DNA from: JAADJA01 sp963840975
GTDB taxonomy: Bacteria > Bacteroidota > Bacteroidia > Bacteroidales > JAADJA01
Assembly: GCA_963840975.1 (NCBI GenBank)
Contig: CAWJBC010000004.1
Coordinates: forward strand, 13,016 to 77,015
Direction: 5' to 3'
Length of the DNA: 64,000 bases
The notes under the pieces: generated by a model
The model's input: only the letters and a program-made list of their open reading frames with translations
Told to the model about the DNA's origin: nothing
The model's database searches: none
Part shown: positions 7,818-16,393 of the stretch, in pieces
Position numbering within the stretch: the first letter of the stretch is position 1
Layout of the letters: every line of letters begins with the position of its first letter
Made by a program: the position numbers and the translations under genes

Positions 7818-8560
7818 GTAAGAAATACCCAAAGAACTTCCTCAAACTTGCTAAATCAATAACAAATAAAAGAGCTAAAATTGTAATTGACCATATTTTA
7901 AAACATGGGTTTATTACAACTGAAGATTTAGAAAAAACATATGGATATAATCATCCTCCCAGAGCGGCAAGAGATGTAAGAGAAGCTGGAATTCCACTGG
8001 AAACTTTTAATACAAAATCATCGGAAGGAAAATCAATAGCTGCGTATAGATTCGGTGACTTGTCGAAAATTCAAAATAACCGGGTTGAAGGAAGACAAGT
8101 ATTTTCTAAGGAGTTCAAAAAAGGATTATTCGATGCCAATAATGGACATTGCTACATATGCAATGGTAAATTTGAAGAAAGGTATTTGCAAATAGACCAT
8201 AGAGTTCCTTATGAGATTAGTGGTGATGACGTGAATTTCCAACAAAAGCATGATGATTATATGCTTCTATGCGCATCCTGTAATAGAGCAAAGTCGTGGT
8301 CTTGTGAGCATTGTGAAAATTGGATTGATTATAAGGACTTAGAAGTTTGTTTAAAGTGTTATTGGGGCAGACCTGAAAATTATGACCACATTACGCTTGA
8401 AAAAATACGAAGACTTGAATTAACATGGCAAGGAGAAGAAGTAAGTTTTTTTGAAGCATTGAAAAAAGAGGCTGACAAGGGTGAAATTGACCTACCGGAT
8501 TACGTAAAATCTCTGTTAATAAAACATTTGACAAAGAAAAACAATAAAAACAGGACATAA
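7814..8560 (+). CDS. HNH endonuclease, probable type II restriction enzyme
   Basis: The 248-residue protein has an HNH/zinc module: Cys113-Cys116, the catalytic DHR at 128-130, Cys153-Cys156-Asn157 and a second Cys pair at 164/167. The N-terminal about 85 residues look like a winged-helix part (HGFITTEDLEKTYG), plausibly for DNA recognition. The gene overlaps the upstream methylase by 4 bp, which strongly suggests the restriction half of an R-M pair. It is intact. Which DNA site it cuts is unknown. Confidence 0.88.
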   Translation: MSKKYPKNFLKLAKSITNKRAKIVIDHILKHGFITTEDLEKTYGYNHPPRAARDVREAGIPLETFNTKSSEGKSIAAYRFGDLSKIQNNRVEGRQVFSKEFKKGLFDANNGHCYICNGKFEERYLQIDHRVPYEISGDDVNFQQKHDDYMLLCASCNRAKSWSCEHCENWIDYKDLEVCLKCYWGRPENYDHITLEKIRRLELTWQGEEVSFFEALKKEADKGEIDLPDYVKSLLIKHLTKKNNKNRT

Positions 8561-8676
8561 TTGAAAAGGCTGCACGACCATTAAGCACTAGCGGGGAGAA
8601 TTGCCTTTTGTGACCAGCCTTACAGTAAAGGTAATATACCAGGCAATACTTACAACAGTCAAAACAATATCCAAAA

Positions 8677-8710
8677 AATCAAAAGCCCCGTGCATAATGC
8701 TTCGGGGCTT
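8677..8710 (-). terminator. Rho-independent terminator of the two-repeat secreted protein gene
   Basis: Arms AAGCCCCG (8683-8690) and CGGGGCTT (8703-8710) with a nested GCAT/ATGC stem form a strong hairpin. Read on the minus strand it is followed by a T-rich stretch, 26 bp behind the stop codon at 8736. Confidence 0.8.
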
Positions 8711-8735
8711 ATGATTGAAATAGCTTGTTTGCGTG

Positions 8736-9551
8736 TTAATTCTTGTACGAACAATTGATCGCCAGGGTATTGATAAACACGAAATCCTTCGTGTAAACGC
8801 TGATGGTATAATCGCCTTCCGAATAAAAGTCGTAGGTAAAATATTCCCACGAACGGCTTGGACTTGAAACGGTATAGTACTTGGTATCGAATGTTTGCGA
8901 TGTACCCGATGCATCATTTTTGTTGATATAAACTATAAATTGATCAGTATGAATATCTTTGTTGGGGTTACTCACTTTAAAATAGATTCTTCCTCCAAGG
9001 CTGCGGTCAATGGAGAAACTTTTTGAAACCGTATTGGGAGTACCTGTATAAGAGTCAATACCAACGCAAGCTTCAACGGTTGAGTAGGTGTAATAGAACA
9101 TACTCGTCGGATCATCGTAATCGAGCCAGTCGTCATCAGATGAATCTGAGGAGGAGGTTTCTTCTTTCAGGACAATTTGAAGGTACTCCTTCGACAGTTC
9201 TTTCTGGTTCTGGTCTTTTACCGTAACACGGTAATCGCCAACAGTAACAAAATTATAATCATAAAACGACCAGTTTTTGGCTTTATCAACGGGCAAGTCC
9301 TTTACATCAAAAGGTATATAATCGCCGGAGACTAACTTGTCAACGTAGATGAACAACTTATCAGCCGTTATGTTACTGCTTCCATTCTGGTAAAGAACGT
9401 AGATATAACCACCGCTTGCCGGTGAGCTTAGTTTGGTTGATGGTCCGATGGGTTCACCGCTCTGGGTATAGTTTTCGCAAAAATAGATTCGCTGAGAATA
9501 ACCCATAAAAATAACCATTGATAAAAAAACAATTAAAACTAATCTTTTCAT
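8736..9551 (-). CDS. Secreted protein with two related beta-type domains
   Basis: The 271-residue product has a clear signal peptide (MKRLVLIVFLSMVIFMGYSQ). I do not recognise a named family. The mature part consists of two similar domains of about 100 residues (roughly 22-130 and 160-265). Both contain a GG-x-IY segment, an ITxDxFxVYI-like strand, a stretch ending FD(V/T)K, a W-x-FYDY/W-x-YFTYDF strand and GDY(R/T)(V/I)(T/S)V. They are joined by an acidic Ser/Asp linker (SSSDSSDDDWLDYDD). A cysteine is present near each domain start. It is monocistronic with its own terminator. A periplasmic or surface role is inferred. Confidence 0.7.
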   Translation of the reverse strand: MKRLVLIVFLSMVIFMGYSQRIYFCENYTQSGEPIGPSTKLSSPASGGYIYVLYQNGSSNITADKLFIYVDKLVSGDYIPFDVKDLPVDKAKNWSFYDYNFVTVGDYRVTVKDQNQKELSKEYLQIVLKEETSSSDSSDDDWLDYDDPTSMFYYTYSTVEACVGIDSYTGTPNTVSKSFSIDRSLGGRIYFKVSNPNKDIHTDQFIVYINKNDASGTSQTFDTKYYTVSSPSRSWEYFTYDFYSEGDYTISVYTKDFVFINTLAINCSYKN

Positions 9552-9807
9552 TTTTTTAAAATTTATAATTTATATAAATGCGAAATAATAAAACTATTTG
9601 AAGATTCACAACCACATATTAGTAGTATTTTTCCTTACAGTTCACAAATGATATATACGAAAAGGTCAGGGAAAAGTTCTCGCAAAGTCAGCAATACCGA
9701 TAGAATTTAATAATTATCCAAAAAAATACTGCGATCGGGAAATATGTGTTTGGCAAATTTTATTGGCTCATGCTGAACTTATGTGGCTCAGTCACAAACA
9801 GATTCGT

Positions 9808-10926
9808 TTATAAAGAAGCCAAAATCAACCGGGCTGTTTTTTCTGAAGCGCCCGATCCACCCAGTCTTTCCCTGAGAAGGGAGAAGTTTTTGAACATTTC
9901 GTTCCGGCAGCTTTCATCAGCCGTGATCTTCAACAGTTCCGCTGATAGGTTTTCGGAAGTAAGTTCATTTTGAATCAGCTCTTTCACCACCTCTTTATCC
10001 ATGATCAGGTTTACAAGCGAAATGTATTTGATGATGTTAGGGTCAATCACCCTCTTTGCGATTTGATAGGAAATAAAACTTCCTTTGTAACACACCACTT
10101 CCGGTACATTGAACAGAGCGGTTTCGAGTGTTGCCGTACCGGAAGTAACAAGTGCGGCAAATGAGTTTTGCAAAAGGGAGTGGGTTTCACCCGAAATCAA
10201 TTGAACCGCAGAACTCCCGATCAGTTGATTGTAAATTTCAGGTTCTACCGACGGTGCGCCGGCTACCACAAACTGATAATCATGAAAGCGGGGAATAACC
10301 GACAACATGAGTGGCAGCATTTTGCTGATCTCCTGTTTACGGCTTCCGGGCAACAGGGCAATAATGGGTTTAACTGATAATTTGTGTTTCTCCCTGAACC
10401 TACTTTCATTGTTAGCGGGTAAGGCTTCGATCATATCCAATAAAGGATGTCCCACAAAGTCAACTTCACAATCGTAGCGGGCATAAAAATCCTTTTCAAA
10501 CGGCAGGATCACAAACATCCTGTCAACAAATTTTTTGATTTTAAAGACCCTTGATTTTTTCCATGCCCAAACCTGCGGAGAAATATAGTAGAATACTTTT
10601 AGACCTGCAAGGTAGGCAAATTCAGCAATACGAAGATTGAAACCCGGATAGTCAACAAGGATGAGCGCATCAGGCTTGTAATTGAGAATATCTTCCTTGC
10701 AAAATTTAATATTCCTGATGATCGTACTGATGTTGGCAGCTACTTCAGCAAAACCCATATAAGCCAGATCGCGGTAGTGTTTCACCAATTCCCCTCCCTG
10801 TGCTTTCATCAGGTCGCCACCCCAGCATCTGAAATTTGCAGAAGGATCAAGTTTATGGATTGCTTTCATCAGGTTGGAGGCATGAAGGTCTCCCGACGCC
10901 TCACCGGCTATTATATAATACTTCAT
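9808..10926 (-). CDS. lpxB: Lipid-A-disaccharide synthase
   Basis: Glycosyltransferase (GT19) that joins UDP-diacylglucosamine and lipid X to make the lipid A disaccharide, at the inner face of the inner membrane. The 372 residues show GEASGDLHASNLM at the N-terminus, YYISPQVWAWKKSR in the middle and LLPGSRKQEI, all typical of LpxB. The start overlaps the upstream small membrane protein gene by 4 bp. The unit surE, small membrane protein, lpxB on one strand is common in Bacteroidota. Confidence 0.96.
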   Translation of the reverse strand: MKYYIIAGEASGDLHASNLMKAIHKLDPSANFRCWGGDLMKAQGGELVKHYRDLAYMGFAEVAANISTIIRNIKFCKEDILNYKPDALILVDYPGFNLRIAEFAYLAGLKVFYYISPQVWAWKKSRVFKIKKFVDRMFVILPFEKDFYARYDCEVDFVGHPLLDMIEALPANNESRFREKHKLSVKPIIALLPGSRKQEISKMLPLMLSVIPRFHDYQFVVAGAPSVEPEIYNQLIGSSAVQLISGETHSLLQNSFAALVTSGTATLETALFNVPEVVCYKGSFISYQIAKRVIDPNIIKYISLVNLIMDKEVVKELIQNELTSENLSAELLKITADESCRNEMFKNFSLLRERLGGSGASEKTARLILASL

Positions 10927-11213
10927 AAGACCTTATCCTTAAAAACAAAGAACAAAATCATCAGAATAAATGTGACCAGCAGTAGTCCGCGGCCGGTTTT
11001 ATCGTATTTCAGGCTTACAAAATAATACCTTATCGAAAAAAGATTAGCTGACAAACTGATCAGGAGATGAATTTTCCGGTCGAGGGTAATCTGTAAAATT
11101 CCTGTTTGAACCAGAATATAGTTAATCAGCATTATCATTCCGAAAAAGAAAAGTGGAATGATGAAGCCCATAAGAACTCCAAAAATATAATTATCTTTTT
11201 TAATACTTTGCAC
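10923..11213 (-). CDS. Small three-helix membrane protein
   Basis: The 96-residue product has three hydrophobic segments (about 11-34, 45-62, 75-91) separated by short basic loops. I cannot assign a function. It sits between surE and lpxB and overlaps lpxB by 4 bp, so a role in envelope biogenesis is a reasonable guess from position only. Confidence 0.65.
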   Translation of the reverse strand: MQSIKKDNYIFGVLMGFIIPLFFFGMIMLINYILVQTGILQITLDRKIHLLISLSANLFSIRYYFVSLKYDKTGRGLLLVTFILMILFFVFKDKVL

Positions 11214-11285
11214 CTTAATCGGTTTACCCGTTTAAATTATCATACTCATTCTACAGAAATACTTTTAATACAGGTGTATCAAAGA

Positions 11286-12062
11286 TTAATTCTCCAGAGT
11301 AAAATTCCATTTCTTTAACTCTTTTACGGCATTCTGAGCGGTGAAATCCGCATGAACCGGCACTACTGAAATATAATTATTCATCAATGCCCATGAATCG
11401 GTATCTTTGGCAGCATCTCCGTTTTTAAAAACACCGGTAAGCCAGTAGTAATTTCTATCGTGCGGATCGGTCCGTTCGTCAAATGTTTCATCCCATCTGC
11501 CTTTGGCTTGTCTGCAAACTTTTATACCTTTGATCTCTGCCTTTTTCACAGCCGGAATATTCACATTCAGACATACCCCTTCGGCAAGCCCATTTTTGAG
11601 CACATTACGGATGATTGTCTTAAGGTAATCATCCACTGCGCTGAAATCGGCGTTGTGAGAATAGTCAAGCAGTGAAAAACCGATTGCTGGAATTCCGTCA
11701 ATGCTCGCCTCCAGCACGGCTGCCATGGTTCCTGAATAAATAATATTTACAGAAGCATTCGATCCATGATTGATACCGGAAAGTACCAAATCCGGTTTGC
11801 CGCCTACCACCACCTTTTGGCCAAGTTTCATTGCATCAACGGGCGTTCCGTTACAACTGTATTCCACGTAATTTTTTTCTTCGGCAAGTTTTCTGAGCCT
11901 GAGCGGAACTTTAACGGTGATTGCATGTGACATGCCCGACATGGGCGAATCCGGAGCAACTACTACCACTTTCCCAATCTGGCGGGCTATTTCAATCAGT
12001 TTCCTGATTCCGGGGGCATATACTCCATCGTCGTTGGTGACGAGTATCAATGGTTTCTTCAT
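11286..12062 (-). CDS. surE: 5'/3'-nucleotidase SurE
   Basis: Metal-dependent nucleoside monophosphate phosphatase of 258 residues. The metal site TNDDG is at residues 9-13, with SGINHGSNA and YSGTMAAVLEA further in, all diagnostic for SurE. It is intact and cytoplasmic. It heads a minus-strand group with the small membrane protein and lpxB, 72 bp upstream of the former. Confidence 0.96.
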   Translation of the reverse strand: MKKPLILVTNDDGVYAPGIRKLIEIARQIGKVVVVAPDSPMSGMSHAITVKVPLRLRKLAEEKNYVEYSCNGTPVDAMKLGQKVVVGGKPDLVLSGINHGSNASVNIIYSGTMAAVLEASIDGIPAIGFSLLDYSHNADFSAVDDYLKTIIRNVLKNGLAEGVCLNVNIPAVKKAEIKGIKVCRQAKGRWDETFDERTDPHDRNYYWLTGVFKNGDAAKDTDSWALMNNYISVVPVHADFTAQNAVKELKKWNFTLEN

Positions 12063-12101
12063 TCTAATTCAAACAATTTGTAATACTTCGGCAAAGATAG
12101 G

Positions 12102-12692
12102 CTAATTGAGAAAATCTTTCAATTCCTTCCAAAGTTGCTGAACCGGCAAACCTACGACATTAAAATAGCATCCCTCAATCCGTTCGATACCGACAAATCC
12201 AATCCAGTCCTGTGCTCCATAAGCTCCGGCTTTGTCCAAAGGATGAAAATGGCTGACATAATATTGGATTTCATCGTCTGTCAGCGAATTGAATTTCACT
12301 TTTGTAATAACATGAAAAGTTTTCATCTTTAGTCGTGTACGCAACGTAACCGCAGTGATCACCTCATGTATATTACCTGAAAGGGTTCGGAGAATTTTTT
12401 TGGCATCATCGTCATCTTTGGGTTTCAGAAGAATTTGGTTGTCCTTCCAAACAATGGTGTCGGCAGCAATGATCAGGCAATTCTCACAAAGTTTTGAAAG
12501 ATCAAAAGCCATCGCTTTCAGTTCACTCAGGTAAATGGCAATTTCCTTGTGCTTCAAATCAAGTGGATAGTTTTCCTCCACATCCACCGGCAAAATTTCG
12601 AAATCCAAGCCAAGTCCTTCCAGCAACATTTTCCGTCTTGGTGATTGAGACGCAAGTATGATGTTAAAATTTTTTAATTTCTCGTGCAACAT
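12102..12692 (-). CDS. maf: Maf-family nucleoside triphosphate pyrophosphatase
   Basis: House-cleaning enzyme that hydrolyses dTTP/UTP or modified NTPs. The motif ASQSPRRKMLLEGLG lies close to the N-terminus, AADTIVW is the central metal-binding part and DKAGAYGAQ the third motif; the YGAQ form fits the YhdE-like dTTP/UTP group. I chose the ATG at 12692 (196 residues): a longer frame extends upstream but only overlaps the conserved UbiA-like gene. The start is 2 bp from the stop of that gene, so the two are cotranscribed. Confidence 0.93.
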   Translation of the reverse strand: MLHEKLKNFNIILASQSPRRKMLLEGLGLDFEILPVDVEENYPLDLKHKEIAIYLSELKAMAFDLSKLCENCLIIAADTIVWKDNQILLKPKDDDDAKKILRTLSGNIHEVITAVTLRTRLKMKTFHVITKVKFNSLTDDEIQYYVSHFHPLDKAGAYGAQDWIGFVGIERIEGCYFNVVGLPVQQLWKELKDFLN

Positions 12693-12694
12693 GA

Positions 12695-13636
12695 CTAATA
12701 ACTGATGTAAAACAATTGCATGGATAAAATCCCGGCCACCATGATGATCTTTGCAGCATTGCTCAGGAAATGGAAATCCTCTTTCGTTTTCGCCTTTAAA
12801 ATACTGAAGATAAGATATACTAATAGGGTTTGAACAACAATCAATAGATACCAAAAAACCAGCATAAGTTTCATTCCATACAGCCAGTACTGACAACCGG
12901 CAAGTATTATGACGGTCAATAGGGTAATAAAAAGAGCAAATTTTTTGGATGCTTTTACTCCCGAAACCACAGCCATCGTTTTAATTCCTGCCGGCCTGTC
13001 TCCTTCCATATCTTCGACATCTTTGACAATTTCCCTGATCATGGTCACCAAAAAAGCAAAGAGAGCATAAGCCGTTATCACCATGCTGATCAATCCCAAT
13101 TGTTTCATGGCTTCGGCATAGTTGACCGGGTTGGCGCGCAGGGCGAAAAACTCGAACAACCATACGATCATTACAACCATTGCCGATAACAGGGAAATAA
13201 CAAAATTGCCCCAAAAGACCATTTTTTTATATTGTGTGGAATAAAACCAAAGCATCATTGCAATGATTACGAAGATAAAGCCAAGCATGAAATATTTTAC
13301 CTTGTAAGAAATATAAAAGCCAATAATAATTCCTAAAACTGTCAGTATCCAATAATACAAATAAGCGGATTTCATCGTTATGCTTTGCCCGATTACTTTT
13401 TTAAGGGGCTTGTTTACCTGATCCACTTCCACATCAACATAATCATTTATCACATATCCGCCGGCTGCAATCAGAACGGTTGACATAACCAGCAGCAAAA
13501 AATCCAATGATCCGAAAACCGGACGGATAGCATTCAGCCCATAAAATGTCCCGATGATGCAAATCCTGAGCAGGTACTGAGTCAGGATGATGATCAGCAG
13601 GTTTGGAAGACGTACTATTTTTAAATAACCGGTCAA
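12695..13636 (-). CDS. UbiA-family prenyltransferase
   Basis: Integral membrane prenyltransferase of 313 residues with about eight to nine helices. The Mg-prenyl diphosphate motif NDYVDVEVDQVNKP is near residue 64 and the second Asp motif, VKDVEDMEGDR, is near residue 203. In Bacteroidota such proteins are often named geranylgeranylglycerol-phosphate geranylgeranyltransferase-like, but the acceptor is not known. It sits between the KdsC-like gene and maf on the same strand, a conserved neighbourhood in the phylum. Confidence 0.88.
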   Translation of the reverse strand: MTGYLKIVRLPNLLIIILTQYLLRICIIGTFYGLNAIRPVFGSLDFLLLVMSTVLIAAGGYVINDYVDVEVDQVNKPLKKVIGQSITMKSAYLYYWILTVLGIIIGFYISYKVKYFMLGFIFVIIAMMLWFYSTQYKKMVFWGNFVISLLSAMVVMIVWLFEFFALRANPVNYAEAMKQLGLISMVITAYALFAFLVTMIREIVKDVEDMEGDRPAGIKTMAVVSGVKASKKFALFITLLTVIILAGCQYWLYGMKLMLVFWYLLIVVQTLLVYLIFSILKAKTKEDFHFLSNAAKIIMVAGILSMQLFYISY

Positions 13637-13639
13637 GAG

Positions 13640-13677
13640 ATTTTTGATTTATGATGTATGATATTAGATATTTGATT
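13640..13677. repeat. Degenerate GATTTATGAT-type short tandem word
   Basis: The gap between the UbiA-like and KdsC-like genes carries overlapping near-copies of GATTTNTGAT/ATGATATT of 8-10 bp. It is noncoding and similar in style, not in sequence, to short-word tandems in other gaps here. Confidence 0.5.
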
Positions 13678-13715
13678 TTACAATTCAGACCTTCATCAAT
13701 TCAACAATTCATTAA

Positions 13716-14237
13716 TTACCAACTGAACCCATCTTCTGTCATCCACTTTTCCTGTACTTTCAGGGTTTGCTCTATCACATCACGTACACAGCCTTTTCCA
13801 CCACTGTATGCCGAAATATATTTCGATATCGCCTTGATTTCCGTCGCAGCATCAGCCGGGCAACAAGGAACACCGGATTCTTTCATCGGTTTATAATCGG
13901 GGATATCATCGCCCATGTAAAGAACCTGATCCGGTTGAATATTTTTTTGCGCTAAATATTCATGAAACTTTTCCTGCTTACTTCCAACACCCAGAAATAT
14001 ATCATTCACCTTCAAAATTTGAAACCTGCGAGCAATGGCTGGTGAACTTCCGCCGGAAATAATTGCCACATTGAATCCTTTTTTCACCGCCAACTGCAAG
14101 GCGTATCCATCTTTCACATTGGCTGTTCGCAGCGCTTCACCATCCTCCTGAAGGATTACGGTTCCATCGGTCAAAACTCCGTCGTAATCGAAGATAAAGG
14201 TGGTTATATTCTTTAATAAACTCTTATAATTGTTCAT
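13716..14237 (-). CDS. kdsC: KdsC-like HAD phosphatase (3-deoxy-manno-octulosonate-8-phosphatase)
   Basis: HAD-IIIA phosphatase that removes phosphate from Kdo-8-phosphate in lipopolysaccharide core synthesis. The 173 residues include the nucleophile motif FDYDGVLTDG (the family more often has FDVDG), IISGGSS as motif II, and YMGDDIPDYKPM as motif IV. The absence of a cap domain fits the KdsC type. It belongs to the run DUF2520, kdsC, ubiA-like, maf. Confidence 0.9.
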   Translation of the reverse strand: MNNYKSLLKNITTFIFDYDGVLTDGTVILQEDGEALRTANVKDGYALQLAVKKGFNVAIISGGSSPAIARRFQILKVNDIFLGVGSKQEKFHEYLAQKNIQPDQVLYMGDDIPDYKPMKESGVPCCPADAATEIKAISKYISAYSGGKGCVRDVIEQTLKVQEKWMTEDGFSW

Positions 14238-14318
14238 TTTGAGTATTTAGTAGTTAGAAAATGGGTGCAGAGCATAGAGCCAGAACTAAGTAAACCTTTC
14301 CAATATTCCATTCTTTCA

Positions 14319-15142
14319 CTATTCCCATATTTCTCTCTGGTTCACATTTCTTCTAATCCCGTCACTCAGCATTTCATAGATTTTCCTGTATTCGGGATAT
14401 TCTTTAAGTAAGCGAATATGCTTCTTCATGATTTCTATATCGCCTCTTCTGGCTGGTCCGGTCTGCGCTTTTTCAGGTCTCAATTCCTGAACTTTAATCG
14501 CCGTTTCCAAAATCAAAGGCCGCAATAAATCAAAATCCAGTTTATTTTCTGACAGGATTTTATCTGCAATGCCAAACATAAAATTCGGAAAATTACAGGC
14601 AAACACCGCTGCAAGATGAAGAACTTTTCTTTTCTGCGAATCAGCCACCACCACCTTCCGGGATAAGTCTTTCGCAAGTTTTTCCAGCAATTGCAAGTTA
14701 TCTGCTGAATTGGCTTCAATACACAGCGGAACCGTTGAAAAGTCCACTTCTCTGGATTTTGAAAAAGTCTGCAAAGGATAAAGAACACCAAAATTCTCAG
14801 AACAATTCCTCAAAATTCCATCGAAACAGAACCCGAGGTATGCACAATCATGCTCCCTTTCAAACGAATCGAACCTGCAATTTCTGCGATGGCATCATCA
14901 GTCACTGAAATAATGTAGAGATCGGCGCCAGGATGAATATTATTCAAATCGGCTGAGAAATCAGCATAAAGCTTTTCCGATAGCAACCTTGCATTTTCTT
15001 CCGTCCGACTGTAAACCTGTATGATTCTCCTGCCGGTTTTCTGAATAGCCAAACCCAGATGAGTTGCCACGTTTCCGGCACCAATGAGGACGATATTTTG
15101 AAATTCGTTCAACCAGTAAAATTTGACTGCTAAATTAAGCAT
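14319..15142 (-). CDS. Rossmann-like DUF2520 protein, split by a one-base frameshift
   Basis: Oxidoreductase-like protein with an N-terminal NAD-binding fold (VLIGAGNVATHLG) and a C-terminal helical DUF2520 domain. As read, the first frame (15142 to 14810) ends after HTSGSVSMEF; the rest (YPLQTFSK... to the end at 14319) lies in another frame. Adding one base in the AATTTT stretch near 14813-14818 restores SMEILRN and a single 274-residue protein, the normal family length. No conserved part is missing, so I regard the gene as intact apart from one indel or sequence error. Its biochemical role is unknown. Confidence 0.85.
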
Positions 15143-15297
15143 TCGAATGAAATTGAATTGGGTATTCGGGTTAGAAAAATTTGATATATTTGTACACGAT
15201 TTTAAGAAATTGGTAAATGGGTTTATGATTTTTTTTAATCATAACAGAAAAAATAAATATCAGAGCTAACCTTATGTATAACTTTAAATCTATAATT

Positions 15298-16332
15298 ATG
15301 AAAAGAATAATTTTCTTAACTGCAGTTTTCCTTACAGCCACACTGACATTTGCACAAGTTGCAATCAATAAAGATGGCAGCGAGCCTAATGCAAACTCCA
15401 TATTACATGTTAAAGGCAGTGGAGTTAATGCATTATATGTTGACTATACCACCGGATACGTTGGTCTGAACACTATTACCCCAAATTACAGGCTTCATTT
15501 GGTTGAAAGTGTAACAGACTCCAAAAATTACGGTAGTGTATTTGCCATAACAGGCGGATCTACAAGCACTGAAAAGTATGCTGGGGTTTATAGTTACATT
15601 AATGGGACCGGCGGAGTAAACAGGGCGTTTGAAGGCCTTTCGTATGGTGCAAATACCAGTAATTACAACATTGGAATTTCTGCCTTTGCAAAAAATGCAA
15701 AATTTAATTATGGACTTCAGGGACAGACTATTGAAACCAATACCATTGCCTCTGGGCAAAATATTGGAACATTTACAGAAGCTGGAAATTGTACTAATTT
15801 AAATTATGGTCTGTATTCCAAAGGAATTGGAGGTGGTGCTTTTAATGTTGGCGTATTTGCCACTTCAAGTGGGAGCAACGCTGGTGATAATTATGGGATA
15901 TATTCTTTTGCGAGTAATGGTGGTGCAGGAGACTACTGGTCGGCATATTTTAATGGGAAATTGAATGTTGATGGAAGCATTTATCAAAATGGATCAGTTA
16001 TTCATGCTAAAAGTATTCAATCCATTGACAATGCACTTGCCGAAGTAAAAAAACTCAAACCGGTTTCAATTGTTGACAATAACAATGAGTTGTCATTTGT
16101 TTTCGACGCTGAAGTGATGAAAAGCAGTAGTCCGCATTTAATAAAAGAGATTGTTCAACCGCCTGCTCCGGGTGAAGACAATACTTCGACAGAAGTTAAA
16201 ACCAGCGTAAATATTTCTGCTATTATTCCCATACTTACAAAAGCTATTCAAGAGCTGAATGAAAAAGTTGAAAGCCTCGAATCAGAAAATAGCTTGTTAA
16301 AAAAGGAGATTGATAAACTGAAGGCCGAGTAA
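15298..16332 (+). CDS. Secreted protein with degenerate S74-like C-terminal chaperone region
   Basis: The 344-residue product starts with a signal peptide (MKRIIFLTAVFLTATLTFAQ); I chose ATG 15298 over 15274 because the signal peptide begins there. The middle is Gly/Asn/Tyr-rich with short repeats (NYG, YGIYS) as in fibre-like surface proteins. The end has LAEVKKLKPVSI, then a segment ISAIIPILTKAIQELNEKVE and a coiled coil to the C-terminus. This resembles the intramolecular chaperone tail of S74 peptidase proteins, but the usual SDxRxK cleavage motif is not visible. Function unknown; surface fibre is inferred. Confidence 0.7.
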   Translation: MKRIIFLTAVFLTATLTFAQVAINKDGSEPNANSILHVKGSGVNALYVDYTTGYVGLNTITPNYRLHLVESVTDSKNYGSVFAITGGSTSTEKYAGVYSYINGTGGVNRAFEGLSYGANTSNYNIGISAFAKNAKFNYGLQGQTIETNTIASGQNIGTFTEAGNCTNLNYGLYSKGIGGGAFNVGVFATSSGSNAGDNYGIYSFASNGGAGDYWSAYFNGKLNVDGSIYQNGSVIHAKSIQSIDNALAEVKKLKPVSIVDNNNELSFVFDAEVMKSSSPHLIKEIVQPPAPGEDNTSTEVKTSVNISAIIPILTKAIQELNEKVESLESENSLLKKEIDKLKAE

Positions 16333-16393
16333 ACTTTTATACCCGATTTCATGTATTTGAGGTTTGATTATTGACGTAAAAGAAAACAATAAT

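Noticed and set aside
12693..12896. N-terminal extension of maf by 68 codons
   Set aside because: It overlaps the conserved UbiA-like gene in another frame and lies outside the Maf family alignment; the start at 12692 fits the family.
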